In this document: one piece after another, positions 41,586 through 50,165 of the stretch
Layout of the letters: each line of letters starts with the position of its first letter
Position numbering within the stretch: the first letter of the stretch is position 1
NCBI RefSeq assembly: GCF_029478095.1
Contig: NZ_JAKOAV010000016.1
Span: 23,582 to 87,581 of the forward strand
DNA length: 64,000 nucleotides
Direction of reading: 5' to 3'
Source of the DNA: Pelotomaculum isophthalicicum JI
GTDB lineage: Bacteria > Bacillota > Desulfotomaculia > Desulfotomaculales > Pelotomaculaceae
Position numbers and translations under genes: made by a program
The notes under the pieces: model-generated
Told to the model about the DNA's origin: nothing
What the model saw: the letters and a program-made list of their open reading frames with translations, nothing else
The model's database searches: none

Positions 41586-42701
41586 ATGAAAAATGAAGCA
41601 AATAAAAGTTGTATAGTTGTTTTATACGCTATTTTGTTTTTATTTATTTTTACTACGTGTACTTTTAATCAATTGAGTCGCACTGCCGTTGCCGCGGATT
41701 TCAGACTGGGCATCGGGAGTAGCGCGGGCAACTTTGCTTACTCTAATCAGGACGGCAAGCTTAACAGGAAGGTTGTCGGCTTTTATGCTCAGGATTACCC
41801 TGGAGATATGCTCGCATACGATTCCTTGGCATGTAGTCATGCTGATATAGATACTATTGCTGTTTTTAACTGTCGCGTAGATGGAACCGGTAATCTGATA
41901 AATCAATCAACAAACCACGTAGTTGACTTGGCGAAAAGGGAAAATGTTAAAGCATTGTTATTGGTTCACAATTTCAATAATTATATTGATAAAGATGCCG
42001 CGCATAAAGTGTTGTTGGAGGAAAACAGAAATAATCTAGAAGAAAATCTTCTATACACTATCAGACAAAATGGTTTTGATGGCGTTAACATTGACCTGGA
42101 AGGGGTTCCCCCTGGTGATAGAGAGAACTATATCAAACTCCTGACAGAATTGAAAGAATTGTTCAGTCCCCATGGATATCTGTTAACAGTATCTATCCCG
42201 GCGGAAACACGGGACAATCCGAAAAGCGATTGGAGTGGGGCTTATGAATACAGTGCCATTGGTGAAATTGCCGACTTGGTTATTTTGATGACCTACGACG
42301 AACACTGGTCCGGCGGTGAACCCGGCCCTGTCGCTTCCCTGCCATGGGTTCAACAAGTGTTGGACTACGCCCTTGAAACCATCCCAAAGGAGAAAACACT
42401 CATGGGGATCGCCGCTTACGGATACGACTGGTCTGCCGGGAAAGGTCATGTGATCTTCTGGAACGGAGTGAACTCACTGGCTGATAAATATGGGGGCGCC
42501 AAATGGAACGACAAATTTTCCTCGCCTTTTTTTACATATTATGATGAAAAGGGATACAAGCATGAGGTATGGTTTGAAAATAAATATAGCTTGAGATTGA
42601 AATTGGATCTGGCAAACTGCTACAATATCGCTGGTATCGCTGTTTGGCGACTGGGTTTTGAGGACTCTAGTTTTTGGCAAACAGTAAGTGAGAAGTTTTA
42701 A
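41586..42701 (+). CDS. Glycoside hydrolase family 18 protein, secreted
   Basis: A protein of 371 residues from ATG 41586. It has a signal peptide (hydrophobic VVLYAILFLFIFTT, cleavage near AVAAD) and a GH18 catalytic motif DGVNIDLEG near residue 168 (DxxDxDxE). Other segments, LLTVSIPAETR, ILMTYDEHWSGG and WVQQVLDYAL, match the YaaH/CwlX-type spore and cell-wall hydrolases. It likely cleaves N-acetylglucosamine bonds in peptidoglycan. Upstream ATG 41538 would add 16 residues that precede the signal peptide. Confidence 0.85.
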   Translation: MKNEANKSCIVVLYAILFLFIFTTCTFNQLSRTAVAADFRLGIGSSAGNFAYSNQDGKLNRKVVGFYAQDYPGDMLAYDSLACSHADIDTIAVFNCRVDGTGNLINQSTNHVVDLAKRENVKALLLVHNFNNYIDKDAAHKVLLEENRNNLEENLLYTIRQNGFDGVNIDLEGVPPGDRENYIKLLTELKELFSPHGYLLTVSIPAETRDNPKSDWSGAYEYSAIGEIADLVILMTYDEHWSGGEPGPVASLPWVQQVLDYALETIPKEKTLMGIAAYGYDWSAGKGHVIFWNGVNSLADKYGGAKWNDKFSSPFFTYYDEKGYKHEVWFENKYSLRLKLDLANCYNIAGIAVWRLGFEDSSFWQTVSEKF

Positions 42702-42768
42702 TAACACCGGAGGTAAGACCGTCCACTTCGCTGGATAATACTTGCGCCGGAATTCGTGAAAAAGGTTA

Positions 42769-42797
42769 TTGATAGTTTAAGAGTTTATATGTATAAT
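42769..42797 (+). promoter_or_regulatory. Sigma-A-type promoter of feoAB
   Basis: TTGATA at 42769-42774 and TATAAT at 42792-42797 are 17 bases apart. Transcription would begin about 25 bases before the Fur box. Confidence 0.7.
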
Positions 42798-42830
42798 CTA
42801 ATTGAGAATGGTTTTAATTATCATAATAAC

Positions 42831-42849
42831 GATAATGATTATCATTATT
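42831..42849 (+). promoter_or_regulatory. Fur box before feoA
   Basis: GATAATGATTATCATTATT matches the 19-base Fur box (GATAATGATAATCATTATC) with two mismatches. It lies just downstream of the promoter and before the feoA start, so iron-bound Fur should repress feoAB. A fur-family gene is encoded at 46427. Confidence 0.85.
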
Positions 42850-42856
42850 GGAGGGG

Positions 42857-43081
42857 ATGCTGTTGACCCTTGATAATGCAAAAAAAGGTCAGTTGGTTAA
42901 GATAACCAATATTCCCGACGAAGTAACCCGCATTAAGGCCATTCGTTTTGGGATATCTGAGGGAGAAGTTGTAACCTGCCTTGAGGTAGTGCCGGCAGGT
43001 CCGGTGGTAGTATCTAAAAATAAACAAGAAATAGCTATCGGCAGGAGTTTGGCCAGTTATATTTGGGTTGAGCCATGCTAG
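42857..43081 (+). CDS. feoA: FeoA, ferrous iron transport accessory protein
   Basis: A small SH3-like protein of about 74 residues. The family pattern LTLDNAKKGQLVKITNIPD and RIKAIRFGISEGEVVTCLEV is present. FeoA supports FeoB-mediated Fe(II) uptake. The start could be ATG 42857 or TTG 42863; GGAGGGG directly precedes the ATG, so TTG 42863 has the better spacing. It is followed by feoB with a Fur box and promoter upstream. Confidence 0.9.
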   Translation: MLLTLDNAKKGQLVKITNIPDEVTRIKAIRFGISEGEVVTCLEVVPAGPVVVSKNKQEIAIGRSLASYIWVEPC

Positions 43082-43100
43082 AAGTAGGGGGGAGGAGGTA

Positions 43101-44945
43101 TTGGATAACAGCGGGATAAAAGCCGGCAACCCGGCGGCAGGGAAAAAGATAGTCCTGGCCGGCAACCCGAATGTTGGCAAGTCAGCCCTCTTTAATATAC
43201 TCACCGGCTTATATGTCGATGTTTCAAATTACCCGGGGACCACTCTCGACATGACCTGCGGCCGTTATAACGGCGATGTGATAATTGAGGCGCCGGGTGT
43301 TTATGGCCTGTCTTCCATGAATGACGAGGAGAAGATAACCCGGGATATTATCCTGGCGGCGGATGTCGTGGTAAACGTCGTTAACTCGCTCCATCTTGAC
43401 CGGGATTTATTCTTTACCCTGCAGATTATTGATATGGGCATCCCCATAGTCGTAGCTTTGAATATGACGGATGAGGCTATGCAGGTAGGTCTTGAAATAA
43501 ATATAAATTTACTTGAAAAATTATTGGGAGTTCCTGTTGTACCTATCGCCGCCGTATCTGGCGCCGGTATTGAAGAGTTGAAGGATAAAATTTACTCTGC
43601 CCGGACAGGACACGTTAATCTTGCCCTGATGGAAAAAATGAAAATGCTTCTTTCTAAGATGAATAGGAGAGAAGCGCTGCTTGTTATTGAAGGAGACGCT
43701 AAACTCAGCGAGTGTTACGGAGTACAACCCGGAACCGAACGGGAAGCTATTTACCGTGCCCGGCGGGAAAACGTGAACCGGATTGTGGCGCAAGTTGTCA
43801 GAGAGATTAACAAAGATGCAAGCATTGCCGCCAGGTTAGGGAACTGGATGCTTCTTCCTGTAACGGGTTTTCCGCTGTTAGCCTTGACTTTGTGGGCTGT
43901 TTACGAACTGGTGGGAGTTTTCCTGGCTCAATTTGTAGTCGATCTCACCGGGGGTTTTATGAGCGGGTATTATGAGCCGGCGGTCAGGTCGCTACTTAGT
44001 GGAGTCATATCACCGGAAGGTGTCATATATTCGATTCTCGCCGGACAATACGGGTTGCTGACTTTAACTGTCACCTACTTGATTGGCCTGTTGTTTCCGT
44101 TAGTGCTGGGAATCTTTTTTGTTCTTTCTATTTTGGAAGACTCGGGTTACATGCCCCGCATCGCCACTTTGTTGGACCGCACATTGACTGGAATCGGCTT
44201 GAATGGACAGGCAGTGATCCCTCTGCTGCTAGGATTCGGTTGCGTTACTATGGCTTGTATAACCACTAGAATCCTTGGGTCCGACCGTGAGCGTAGAATA
44301 GCAATATTCCTGTTGGCGCTCGGGGTTCCCTGCTCGGCGCAGATGGCTATAATTACAGCTGTGCTTGCCGGTTCGGGCGTGTCTTATATGCTTTTATACA
44401 TGCTGTTTATGCTGTTTATGATAGTCGGCGCCGGCACGTTGCTGGGGCGTTTTTTACCTGGCAGGCCATTTCCCTTATTGATTGAATTACCGCCATTACG
44501 TTTGCCCGGGGCTAAAAACGTCTGGAAAAAAACTTGGGGCAGATCATACCAGTTTATTAAAGAAGCTTTTCCCATATTTGCCGGGGGAACACTATTATTA
44601 GGGATTCTGGATGTTTACGGTGTTTTGCATCAATTGCGATATCTACTGGCGCCTGTAACCGTAAGCTGGTTACACCTGCCGGAGGAAGTGGCCGATATCT
44701 TTATCATGGGTTTTATTAGGAAAGAATTTGGAGCGGCAGCCGTCTTGAATCTACAAATGTTGCCTCTGCAGAAGTTTGTTGTAATGCTTACACTTTCATT
44801 AACCGTACCTTGTATCGCTTCAACAATGGTGATTTTCAAAGAACGCGGCTGGCGCGAGGGGTTATTGATATGGGCTGCTGTTTTTGCCACGGCATTTATT
44901 GCTGGCGGGTTAGCTACGCGTCTATTGGAAATCTGGTTAGTTTAA
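43101..44945 (+). CDS. feoB: FeoB, ferrous iron transporter
   Basis: A protein of about 614 residues from TTG 43101 with GGAGGAGG directly upstream. A cytoplasmic G domain begins with GNPNVGKSALFN near residue 20, then NYPGTTLD, the G3-like motif is altered (APGVYGLSS) and NMTDEA serves as G4. It ends in a membrane domain with Gate motifs (GFGCVTMA, GVPCSAQM). It is shorter than the common 700-800 residues, mainly through a compact helical linker and C-terminus. It imports Fe(II). Confidence 0.93.
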   Translation: MDNSGIKAGNPAAGKKIVLAGNPNVGKSALFNILTGLYVDVSNYPGTTLDMTCGRYNGDVIIEAPGVYGLSSMNDEEKITRDIILAADVVVNVVNSLHLDRDLFFTLQIIDMGIPIVVALNMTDEAMQVGLEININLLEKLLGVPVVPIAAVSGAGIEELKDKIYSARTGHVNLALMEKMKMLLSKMNRREALLVIEGDAKLSECYGVQPGTEREAIYRARRENVNRIVAQVVREINKDASIAARLGNWMLLPVTGFPLLALTLWAVYELVGVFLAQFVVDLTGGFMSGYYEPAVRSLLSGVISPEGVIYSILAGQYGLLTLTVTYLIGLLFPLVLGIFFVLSILEDSGYMPRIATLLDRTLTGIGLNGQAVIPLLLGFGCVTMACITTRILGSDRERRIAIFLLALGVPCSAQMAIITAVLAGSGVSYMLLYMLFMLFMIVGAGTLLGRFLPGRPFPLLIELPPLRLPGAKNVWKKTWGRSYQFIKEAFPIFAGGTLLLGILDVYGVLHQLRYLLAPVTVSWLHLPEEVADIFIMGFIRKEFGAAAVLNLQMLPLQKFVVMLTLSLTVPCIASTMVIFKERGWREGLLIWAAVFATAFIAGGLATRLLEIWLV

Positions 44946-45024
44946 ACTGTCCAAGGTTTTGCGAATGACGGAGTATCTTGTTGCTATTTTTTGTTATCAC
45001 TCTGGGATAGGCGCTGGCTGTATG

Positions 45025-45030
45025 CTATAA
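45025..45030 (+). promoter_or_regulatory. Extended -10 promoter of dacF
   Basis: TGCTATAAT (TGn extension with consensus TATAAT) lies about 90 bases before the dacF start. No clear -35 was seen. Confidence 0.4.
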
Positions 45031-45118
45031 TATAGTATTAGTTATGTTAATATCAGAAGCAAGATAAATAATTGTTTGGATATAAACAGATCTGATAGAT
45101 TATTCTTAGGTGAACATA

Positions 45119-46339
45119 ATGCATAAAAAAACTGGCCAGTGGATCTTTTTGGCGATATTGTTTATTTTTATTGTTTCGGATACATCGCTTGCTGCCACCA
45201 GTCCTGTAGTTGTGGGGGGTGCGGCAATAGTTATTGACAGTAATAACGGCCAGGTGCTTTATGAGAAAAATTCGCACCAGCACATGTACCCGGCTAGCAC
45301 CACCAAAATTCTAACTGCTATAATTGCTTTGGAAAACAGCAATCTGAACGATCAGGTTAGAATATCAAGTAATGCGTGTAATGTAGAAGGTTCAGCCGTT
45401 GGTTTGCAAGAGGGCGAAAGAATTTCCATGGAAGACTTGCTCTATGCGTTGATGTTGAATTCGGGGAACGATACGGCGGTAGCCATTGCTGAACATGTCG
45501 GGGGGTCAGTTAGTGGATTTGTCGACCTGACGAATAAAAAAGCGGCGGAAATTGGCGCCGTTGACAGCCATTTCAATAACCCCAACGGGTTACCTGACCC
45601 CAATCATTACAGTAGCGCGTATGATCTGGCTGTTATCGCCCGTTATGCCATGAAGAATCCTGAATTTCGAAAAATTGTCGCTACAGAAACTAAAAATATC
45701 CGGCGCGAAAATCCTGAGGCACAGACTTATCTTTTAAATCACAACAAAATGTTGTGGCAGTATGAAGGTACTATCGGTATTAAGACCGGTTACACGGACG
45801 CAGCGGGACAATGTTTAGTAGCGGCTGCCAACAGGCAGAACCGGGAGTTAATAGCCGTGGTATTGGGTAGTGTCGGAACCAGTATTTGGGATGATGACAG
45901 AGCTCTTTTAGACTATGGCTTTGTTGAATTTAAATCAGCTTCCGTTATTGATGCGGCTAAATACGTCACGGATACGAGCGTTAAGTATGGAGTATCAACC
46001 TCGGTGCCGGTTGTAGCCAGCCAGTCCTTTACTTATGATTTTCCGAAGGATAAACCAGTAGAAGTCAGACAAGAGGTAAGATTAAAAGAACAAGTGTCTG
46101 CGCCTGTGGTTGCCGGCCAAAAACTAGGTGAACTGGTTTTCTTCTCCGGTGAGCGTGAAATCGGGCGTGTAGATCTGGTGAGTCAGCAGGATGTGCGAAG
46201 AAAGTGGTCCGTTCACTGGTGGCAGTGGGTTTCACTGGTACTATTTATATTATTATGGCGATCTGTAAACCGGTTTCGGTACAAATACCGGCGCCGTGGT
46301 TATGTCAATCTTGATAGACGTAAGTATTACTGGAAATAA
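45119..46339 (+). CDS. dacF: D-alanyl-D-alanine carboxypeptidase (DacF-like)
   Basis: A protein of 406 residues with a signal peptide (ILFIFIVSDTSLAA), a penicillin-binding domain and a C-terminal membrane helix. Active-site motifs are ASTTK near residue 56 (SxxK), SGND near 118 (SxN) and IKTGYT near 218 (KTG). It trims the pentapeptide of peptidoglycan; DacF homologues act in the forespore. I start at ATG 45119 with AGGTG upstream; GTG 45110 is the alternative. The C-terminal arginine/tyrosine-rich tail (RFRYKYRRRGY) is unusual. Confidence 0.92.
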   Translation: MHKKTGQWIFLAILFIFIVSDTSLAATSPVVVGGAAIVIDSNNGQVLYEKNSHQHMYPASTTKILTAIIALENSNLNDQVRISSNACNVEGSAVGLQEGERISMEDLLYALMLNSGNDTAVAIAEHVGGSVSGFVDLTNKKAAEIGAVDSHFNNPNGLPDPNHYSSAYDLAVIARYAMKNPEFRKIVATETKNIRRENPEAQTYLLNHNKMLWQYEGTIGIKTGYTDAAGQCLVAAANRQNRELIAVVLGSVGTSIWDDDRALLDYGFVEFKSASVIDAAKYVTDTSVKYGVSTSVPVVASQSFTYDFPKDKPVEVRQEVRLKEQVSAPVVAGQKLGELVFFSGEREIGRVDLVSQQDVRRKWSVHWWQWVSLVLFILLWRSVNRFRYKYRRRGYVNLDRRKYYWK

Positions 46340-46426
46340 GTCTGTAGATTATTTACAAGTGTTCTTTCGTTTACAGGTGCATGAAGATTGCTTATACTAC
46401 AAAAAAGCATTGCTGGTGGTGTTTTT

Positions 46427-46867
46427 ATGAATAATAAGGTTATTTCCGATATTAGCGAGAAGTTGAGGGAGAAAGAATGTAAATTCACATCACGACGGGA
46501 GCATATATTAAAGGTTCTTTTGGAGAACAAAGGAAAACACCTTTGTGCAGAGGAAATATATAACCTGGTTAAACAAAAAGCGCCGGATGTGGGAATTGCC
46601 ACGGTATACCGTACATTGGAACTATTTCAGGAATTTGATATTATTAATAGCATGGATTTTGGGGACGGGCGTAAACGTTACGAGTTCGGCGGAGTTGAAG
46701 GGATGAATCACCACCACCATCATCTCATATGCACCAAGTGCGGCGCAATTACTGAAGTGAATGAGGATTTGCTGGAGGAGTTGGAAAATAGGGTTAGCAA
46801 GCAGTATGATTTTAACATAACCAACCATCAGTTGAAAATTTTTGGTATTTGCAGAAAATGTGTCTGA
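46427..46867 (+). CDS. fur: Fur-family transcriptional regulator
   Basis: A protein of 146 residues. The N-terminal winged helix includes TSRREHILKVL and VGIATVYRTLELF (recognition helix). The metal site region has HHHHHLICTKCGAI and a second CRKC near the C-terminus, which form the structural zinc and regulatory sites. The ATG at 46427 has GGTGGTG upstream. It could be Fur or a closely related metal regulator (PerR, Zur); the presence of a feoAB Fur box nearby favours Fur. Confidence 0.85.
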   Translation: MNNKVISDISEKLREKECKFTSRREHILKVLLENKGKHLCAEEIYNLVKQKAPDVGIATVYRTLELFQEFDIINSMDFGDGRKRYEFGGVEGMNHHHHHLICTKCGAITEVNEDLLEELENRVSKQYDFNITNHQLKIFGICRKCV

Positions 46868-46955
46868 GCCATGCCACACAAGTTGTGGTATATTTTTTTA
46901 TATGCTTAAACATTTTAAAAGCAGTTATCTCTCAAGTAAGGGAAGGAATTAAACA

Positions 46956-47759
46956 ATGCCGGTAGATTATCATTTACATACCAAAATGTGCGGCCATGCC
47001 ACTGGTGAGATTGAAGAATACCTCGCTGCGGCCCAAAGACAGGGTTTGGCTGAGGTCGGTTTTTCAGACCACCTACCGTTATATTTTTTACCCCCTAAAA
47101 AAGCAATTCCCGGCTATGCCATGTTATTGGATGATATCCCAACCTATATAAGAGCTGTCAGGCGGTTGCAGGAAGAGAGTTGGCCGGTGCGGATTAAACT
47201 GGGGGTGGAAGCCGATTATGTCCCCGGTCATGAAAGTAAGCTGGAAGAATTGCTGAATTCCCAACCCTTCGATTATGTGATCGGATCGGTTCATTTTATT
47301 GATGGCTGGAGCTTCGATAATCAGGAAGAAGTAGATAAATACAGCGAGTGGGACATTTGGGAGCTATATGAAAAGTACTTTAACCTAGTCCAGCAGGCGG
47401 CTCTAAGCGGCTTTTTCGATATCATGGCTCACCCCGACTTGATAAAAAAGTTTAATTATTCCCCTTCAAAAAGGTTAACCCCTCTTTATGAAGATACCGC
47501 GTTGGTTTTTAAAAAGGCGGGGGTGTGTGTCGAGGTCAATACTGCAGGGCTTAGGTATCCGGTGCGAGAGATCTACCCTTCCCGGGACTTTTTAAAAATT
47601 GCATTCCGGCACGGACTGCCTGTTACCCTTGGTTCCGACGCGCACCACCCGGAACAGGTCGGCGCGGGATTCGCACAAGCGATAGCTTTAATAAAAGAAG
47701 TCGGTTATGAGGAAATAACCTTGTTTGATCAACGGACAAGAATTTCAAAAAAGATATAA
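46956..47759 (+). CDS. hisJ: Histidinol-phosphatase (PHP family)
   Basis: A protein of 267 residues with the PHP fold: DYHLHTKMCGHA near residue 3, GFSDHLPLYFLP near 37, GVEADYVPGH near 88, GSVHFIDGW near 110, DIMAHPDL near 154 and TLGSDAHHPEQVG near 223. These are the trinuclear metal site ligands. HisJ completes histidine synthesis, though other PHP phosphatases share the pattern. A terminator follows. Confidence 0.82.
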   Translation: MPVDYHLHTKMCGHATGEIEEYLAAAQRQGLAEVGFSDHLPLYFLPPKKAIPGYAMLLDDIPTYIRAVRRLQEESWPVRIKLGVEADYVPGHESKLEELLNSQPFDYVIGSVHFIDGWSFDNQEEVDKYSEWDIWELYEKYFNLVQQAALSGFFDIMAHPDLIKKFNYSPSKRLTPLYEDTALVFKKAGVCVEVNTAGLRYPVREIYPSRDFLKIAFRHGLPVTLGSDAHHPEQVGAGFAQAIALIKEVGYEEITLFDQRTRISKKI

Positions 47760-47787
47760 TTACAAAACAATAATTACGATTGTAGCA

Positions 47788-47818
47788 CCTGATGAGTAAA
47801 ATATTCATCGGGTTTTTT
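47788..47818 (+). terminator. Intrinsic terminator after hisJ
   Basis: CCTGATGA/TCATCGGG stem (one T-G pair) is followed by six T. It separates hisJ from the mraZ operator. Confidence 0.85.
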
Positions 47819-47874
47819 ATTTTCATAATTTTATTTTTAAAAAAAGGAATTTTATCATTAATATAGAATTAATT

Positions 47875-47898
47875 GTGGTGGAAAGTGGTGGTAAGTGG
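47875..47898 (+). promoter_or_regulatory. MraZ operator repeats
   Basis: GTGG occurs at 47875, 47885 and 47895 with a strict 10-base period (GTGGTGGAAA, GTGGTGGTAA, GTGGATCGCT). MraZ proteins bind such direct repeats in their own promoter, so autoregulation of the dcw cluster is expected. Confidence 0.75.
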
Positions 47899-47927
47899 AT
47901 CGCTTTTGGCTAATGAGGTTGCCTGTC

Positions 47928-48365
47928 ATGTTTATGGGAGAATACCAGCACATTGTTGATGCCAAAGGAAGGCTTTTTATACCGGCCCGTCTCCGAGAAG
48001 GCCTGGGAGATCTTTTTGTCTTGACAAAAGGTCTGGATGGATGCCTTTTCGCTTATCCCTGTCAGGAATGGCAGGTCTTAGAGCAAAAGCTGAAATCACT
48101 CCCCTTTACCAGGAGAGATGCCCGGGCCTTTGTTCGGTTTTTTTTCTCGGGAGCGACAGAGTGTGAAGTTGATAAACAGGGAAGAATATTAATCCCGGGC
48201 AACTTGCGCGAATACTCCAAGCTGGAAAAAGAAGCTGTTGTAATTGGTGTTTCGACCCGGGTGGAAATCTGGTCTGCTATTGAATGGGAAAATTACAAAA
48301 CGAAGGCGGCTTCTTCTTATGAAGATATAGCTGAAAAAATTATTGATATTGATTTGGAGTTGTAA
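47928..48365 (+). CDS. mraZ: MraZ transcriptional regulator
   Basis: A protein of 145 residues from ATG 47928 ([20 protein letters not shown]), the canonical MraZ start, with GAGGT 8 bases upstream; an upstream GTG at 47895 would add 11 residues within the operator. It has two AbrB/SpoVT-like halves ([14 protein letters not shown] and [14 protein letters not shown]). It binds the GTGG repeats just upstream and represses or tunes the dcw cluster. Confidence 0.93.
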   Translation: MFMGEYQHIVDAKGRLFIPARLREGLGDLFVLTKGLDGCLFAYPCQEWQVLEQKLKSLPFTRRDARAFVRFFFSGATECEVDKQGRILIPGNLREYSKLEKEAVVIGVSTRVEIWSAIEWENYKTKAASSYEDIAEKIIDIDLEL

Positions 48366-48438
48366 AAACGACAAAATTCAACAATTTAATATCCTGAAGT
48401 CGAAAAATATGGTAATATAAGGACAGTGGAGTAGTTTC

Positions 48439-49380
48439 ATGAATTTTGTTCATGTTCCGGTGATGTTGATTGAGGCTGTCACTGGACTTAACATCAAACG
48501 AAATGGTGTTTACGTTGACTGCACACTTGGCGGCGCGGGGCATAGTGAAGCCATATTAAAACAGATCGGTCCCCACGGGCGGTTGATAGCGTTTGATCAG
48601 GACCCGGAGGCCATAGCTTATGCCAGTGAAAAATTGGCGCCGTACCGGGGCAAGGTGGAGTTGGTGCGGGCTAACTTCAAAGATTTGGCGGTTAAACTAA
48701 AGCAGTTAAAAATTGAATCTGTCGATGGAGTGTTGTTCGATCTCGGCGCTTCGTCACATCAGTTCGACGACCCGGCCCGGGGTTTCAGCTACCTGAATAA
48801 CGCTCCATTGGACATGAGGATGAATCCTGAGCAAGAAATAACTGCCAGGGAACTTGTTAATAAATTGACAGTAAAAGAGTTGGCCCGGATCATCAAAGAA
48901 TATGGTGAGGAACGCTGGGCATCCAGGATAGCCGAATTTATCCATGCGGAAAGAAGTCACCAGGCAATTGAGACTACCGGCCAACTGGTTGAAATAATCA
49001 AGAAAGCAATTCCAGCCCGAGCCAGGCGTAGTGGGCCACACCCGGCCAAACGGACTTTTCAGGCATTGCGCATAGCGGTTAACGGCGAACTTGAGGTTTT
49101 AGCCGGAGCTGTACGTTCTGCTGTCCAGGTTCTCGGTAACGGGGGAAGGATTTGTGTTATTTCTTTTCACTCATTAGAGGATCGTATTATTAAAGACCTA
49201 TTTCGAGAACTTGCCGCGCCTTGCTCTTGTCCGAAAGAATTCCCGGTATGCGTTTGCGGCAAAAAAAAGGTTCTAAATATTATTACGACGAAGCCGATGG
49301 TGCCCGGACCTGCCGAATTAGAATGCAATCCCAGGTCCAGAAGCGCCAGGCTCAGGATAGCGGAAAAAATATTAAATTAG
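48439..49380 (+). CDS. rsmH: RsmH (MraW), 16S rRNA m4C1402 methyltransferase
   Basis: A protein of 313 residues. SAM motif [16 protein letters not shown] near residue 22, [19 protein letters not shown] near 101, LDMRMN near 124, and [14 protein letters not shown] near 213. It methylates N4 of C1402 in 16S rRNA. The C-terminal [15 protein letters not shown] cysteines are normal for this family. It starts 73 bases after mraZ. Confidence 0.95.
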   Translation: MNFVHVPVMLIEAVTGLNIKRNGVYVDCTLGGAGHSEAILKQIGPHGRLIAFDQDPEAIAYASEKLAPYRGKVELVRANFKDLAVKLKQLKIESVDGVLFDLGASSHQFDDPARGFSYLNNAPLDMRMNPEQEITARELVNKLTVKELARIIKEYGEERWASRIAEFIHAERSHQAIETTGQLVEIIKKAIPARARRSGPHPAKRTFQALRIAVNGELEVLAGAVRSAVQVLGNGGRICVISFHSLEDRIIKDLFRELAAPCSCPKEFPVCVCGKKKVLNIITTKPMVPGPAELECNPRSRSARLRIAEKILN

Positions 49381-49523
49381 TAGTGATAAATCATTGTCAC
49401 TTGCATCTATCTAATGGTGAAGCGAAGCTTCATGGGCGTCTGGCTACTGAATACTGACTACTATGGAATAATCTACCTCGGCATATGTTCAGTTGTTCTA
49501 TTCTTCAGGGGGCGTGAATAAGA
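49381..49523. repeat. Gap with possible remnant of the hairpin repeat
   Basis: The 143 bases between rsmH and ftsL contain GGCTACTGAATACTGACTAC at about 49440-49459, which resembles the right end of the repeats at 35145 and 38235. Also seen is a palindrome GAAGCGAAGCTTC at 49420-49432. No gene was found. Confidence 0.35.
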
Positions 49524-50165
49524 TTGATTGTAGCTCGGGAGAAGACAGGCAGCTATGGTTTTTTTGATGAATCGTTTCAATCGAGAAAAACACGCAGGCG
49601 CAGTGCGGTTTTCAAAAGTGAAAAACTCGCGCTTACCGGCTTCGTTCTTGCGATTTTTTTAGTGGGTGTATTTATTACTTATTACTGTTCCCAGCTATTT
49701 ACCCTCGGTTATCAAATAAACCGCCTGAATAAAGAACTGGCCGCCCTTCGCGTGGAAAATCACGGATTGGATGAGGAGATTCAACAACTGGTAAAACTGG
49801 ATAATATTGAATACCTGGCTGTTCATAAGCTTAATATGGTTAAACCGGATGCTAATAATTATTTAGTAGTCACCGTTGCCGACCCGACTTCACGTGAATT
49901 GACTACCCAGTCAAAAGAACAGAACAGCCAACCGCTTGCCGTTTCCTGGGGTGAAAAAGAAAAAAACCGCTTGATTAAAACCTTTGATGAACTAGTTAAC
50001 CGGTTTGAAAATAAAAACTGGCTAGAGTCAAGGTTACGGTTTTGGGAGGGGGCAAATGCAAACAACAAACATATTGATTCGAAAGAGAATAACCATACTG
50101 TTTCTAACAACCGTTGCTGTTTTCTTGTTTCTGGTTTTGCGTTTGGGCTGGCTTCAACTTGTTGA
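49524..50165 (+). CDS. ftsL: FtsL-like cell division protein, overlapping spoVD
   Basis: A protein of 213 residues; the start follows GGGGGCG at about 10 bases. A basic cytoplasmic tail leads to one transmembrane helix (LALTGFVLAIFLVGVFITYY) and a leucine-zipper coiled coil to about residue 105, then NNYLVVTVA, the usual FtsL pattern. FtsL joins DivIB and DivIC to recruit the septal synthase. The chain continues about 90 residues further and its last 36 residues are encoded inside the start of spoVD in another frame (50056-50165), a long overlap. The tail has low complexity (many N, S and K). Confidence 0.8.
   Translation: MIVAREKTGSYGFFDESFQSRKTRRRSAVFKSEKLALTGFVLAIFLVGVFITYYCSQLFTLGYQINRLNKELAALRVENHGLDEEIQQLVKLDNIEYLAVHKLNMVKPDANNYLVVTVADPTSRELTTQSKEQNSQPLAVSWGEKEKNRLIKTFDELVNRFENKNWLESRLRFWEGANANNKHIDSKENNHTVSNNRCCFLVSGFAFGLASTC

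Noticed and set aside
47875..47898. CRISPR-like or tandem repeat
   Set aside because: Only three 10-base units occur and the position before mraZ fits a MraZ operator.
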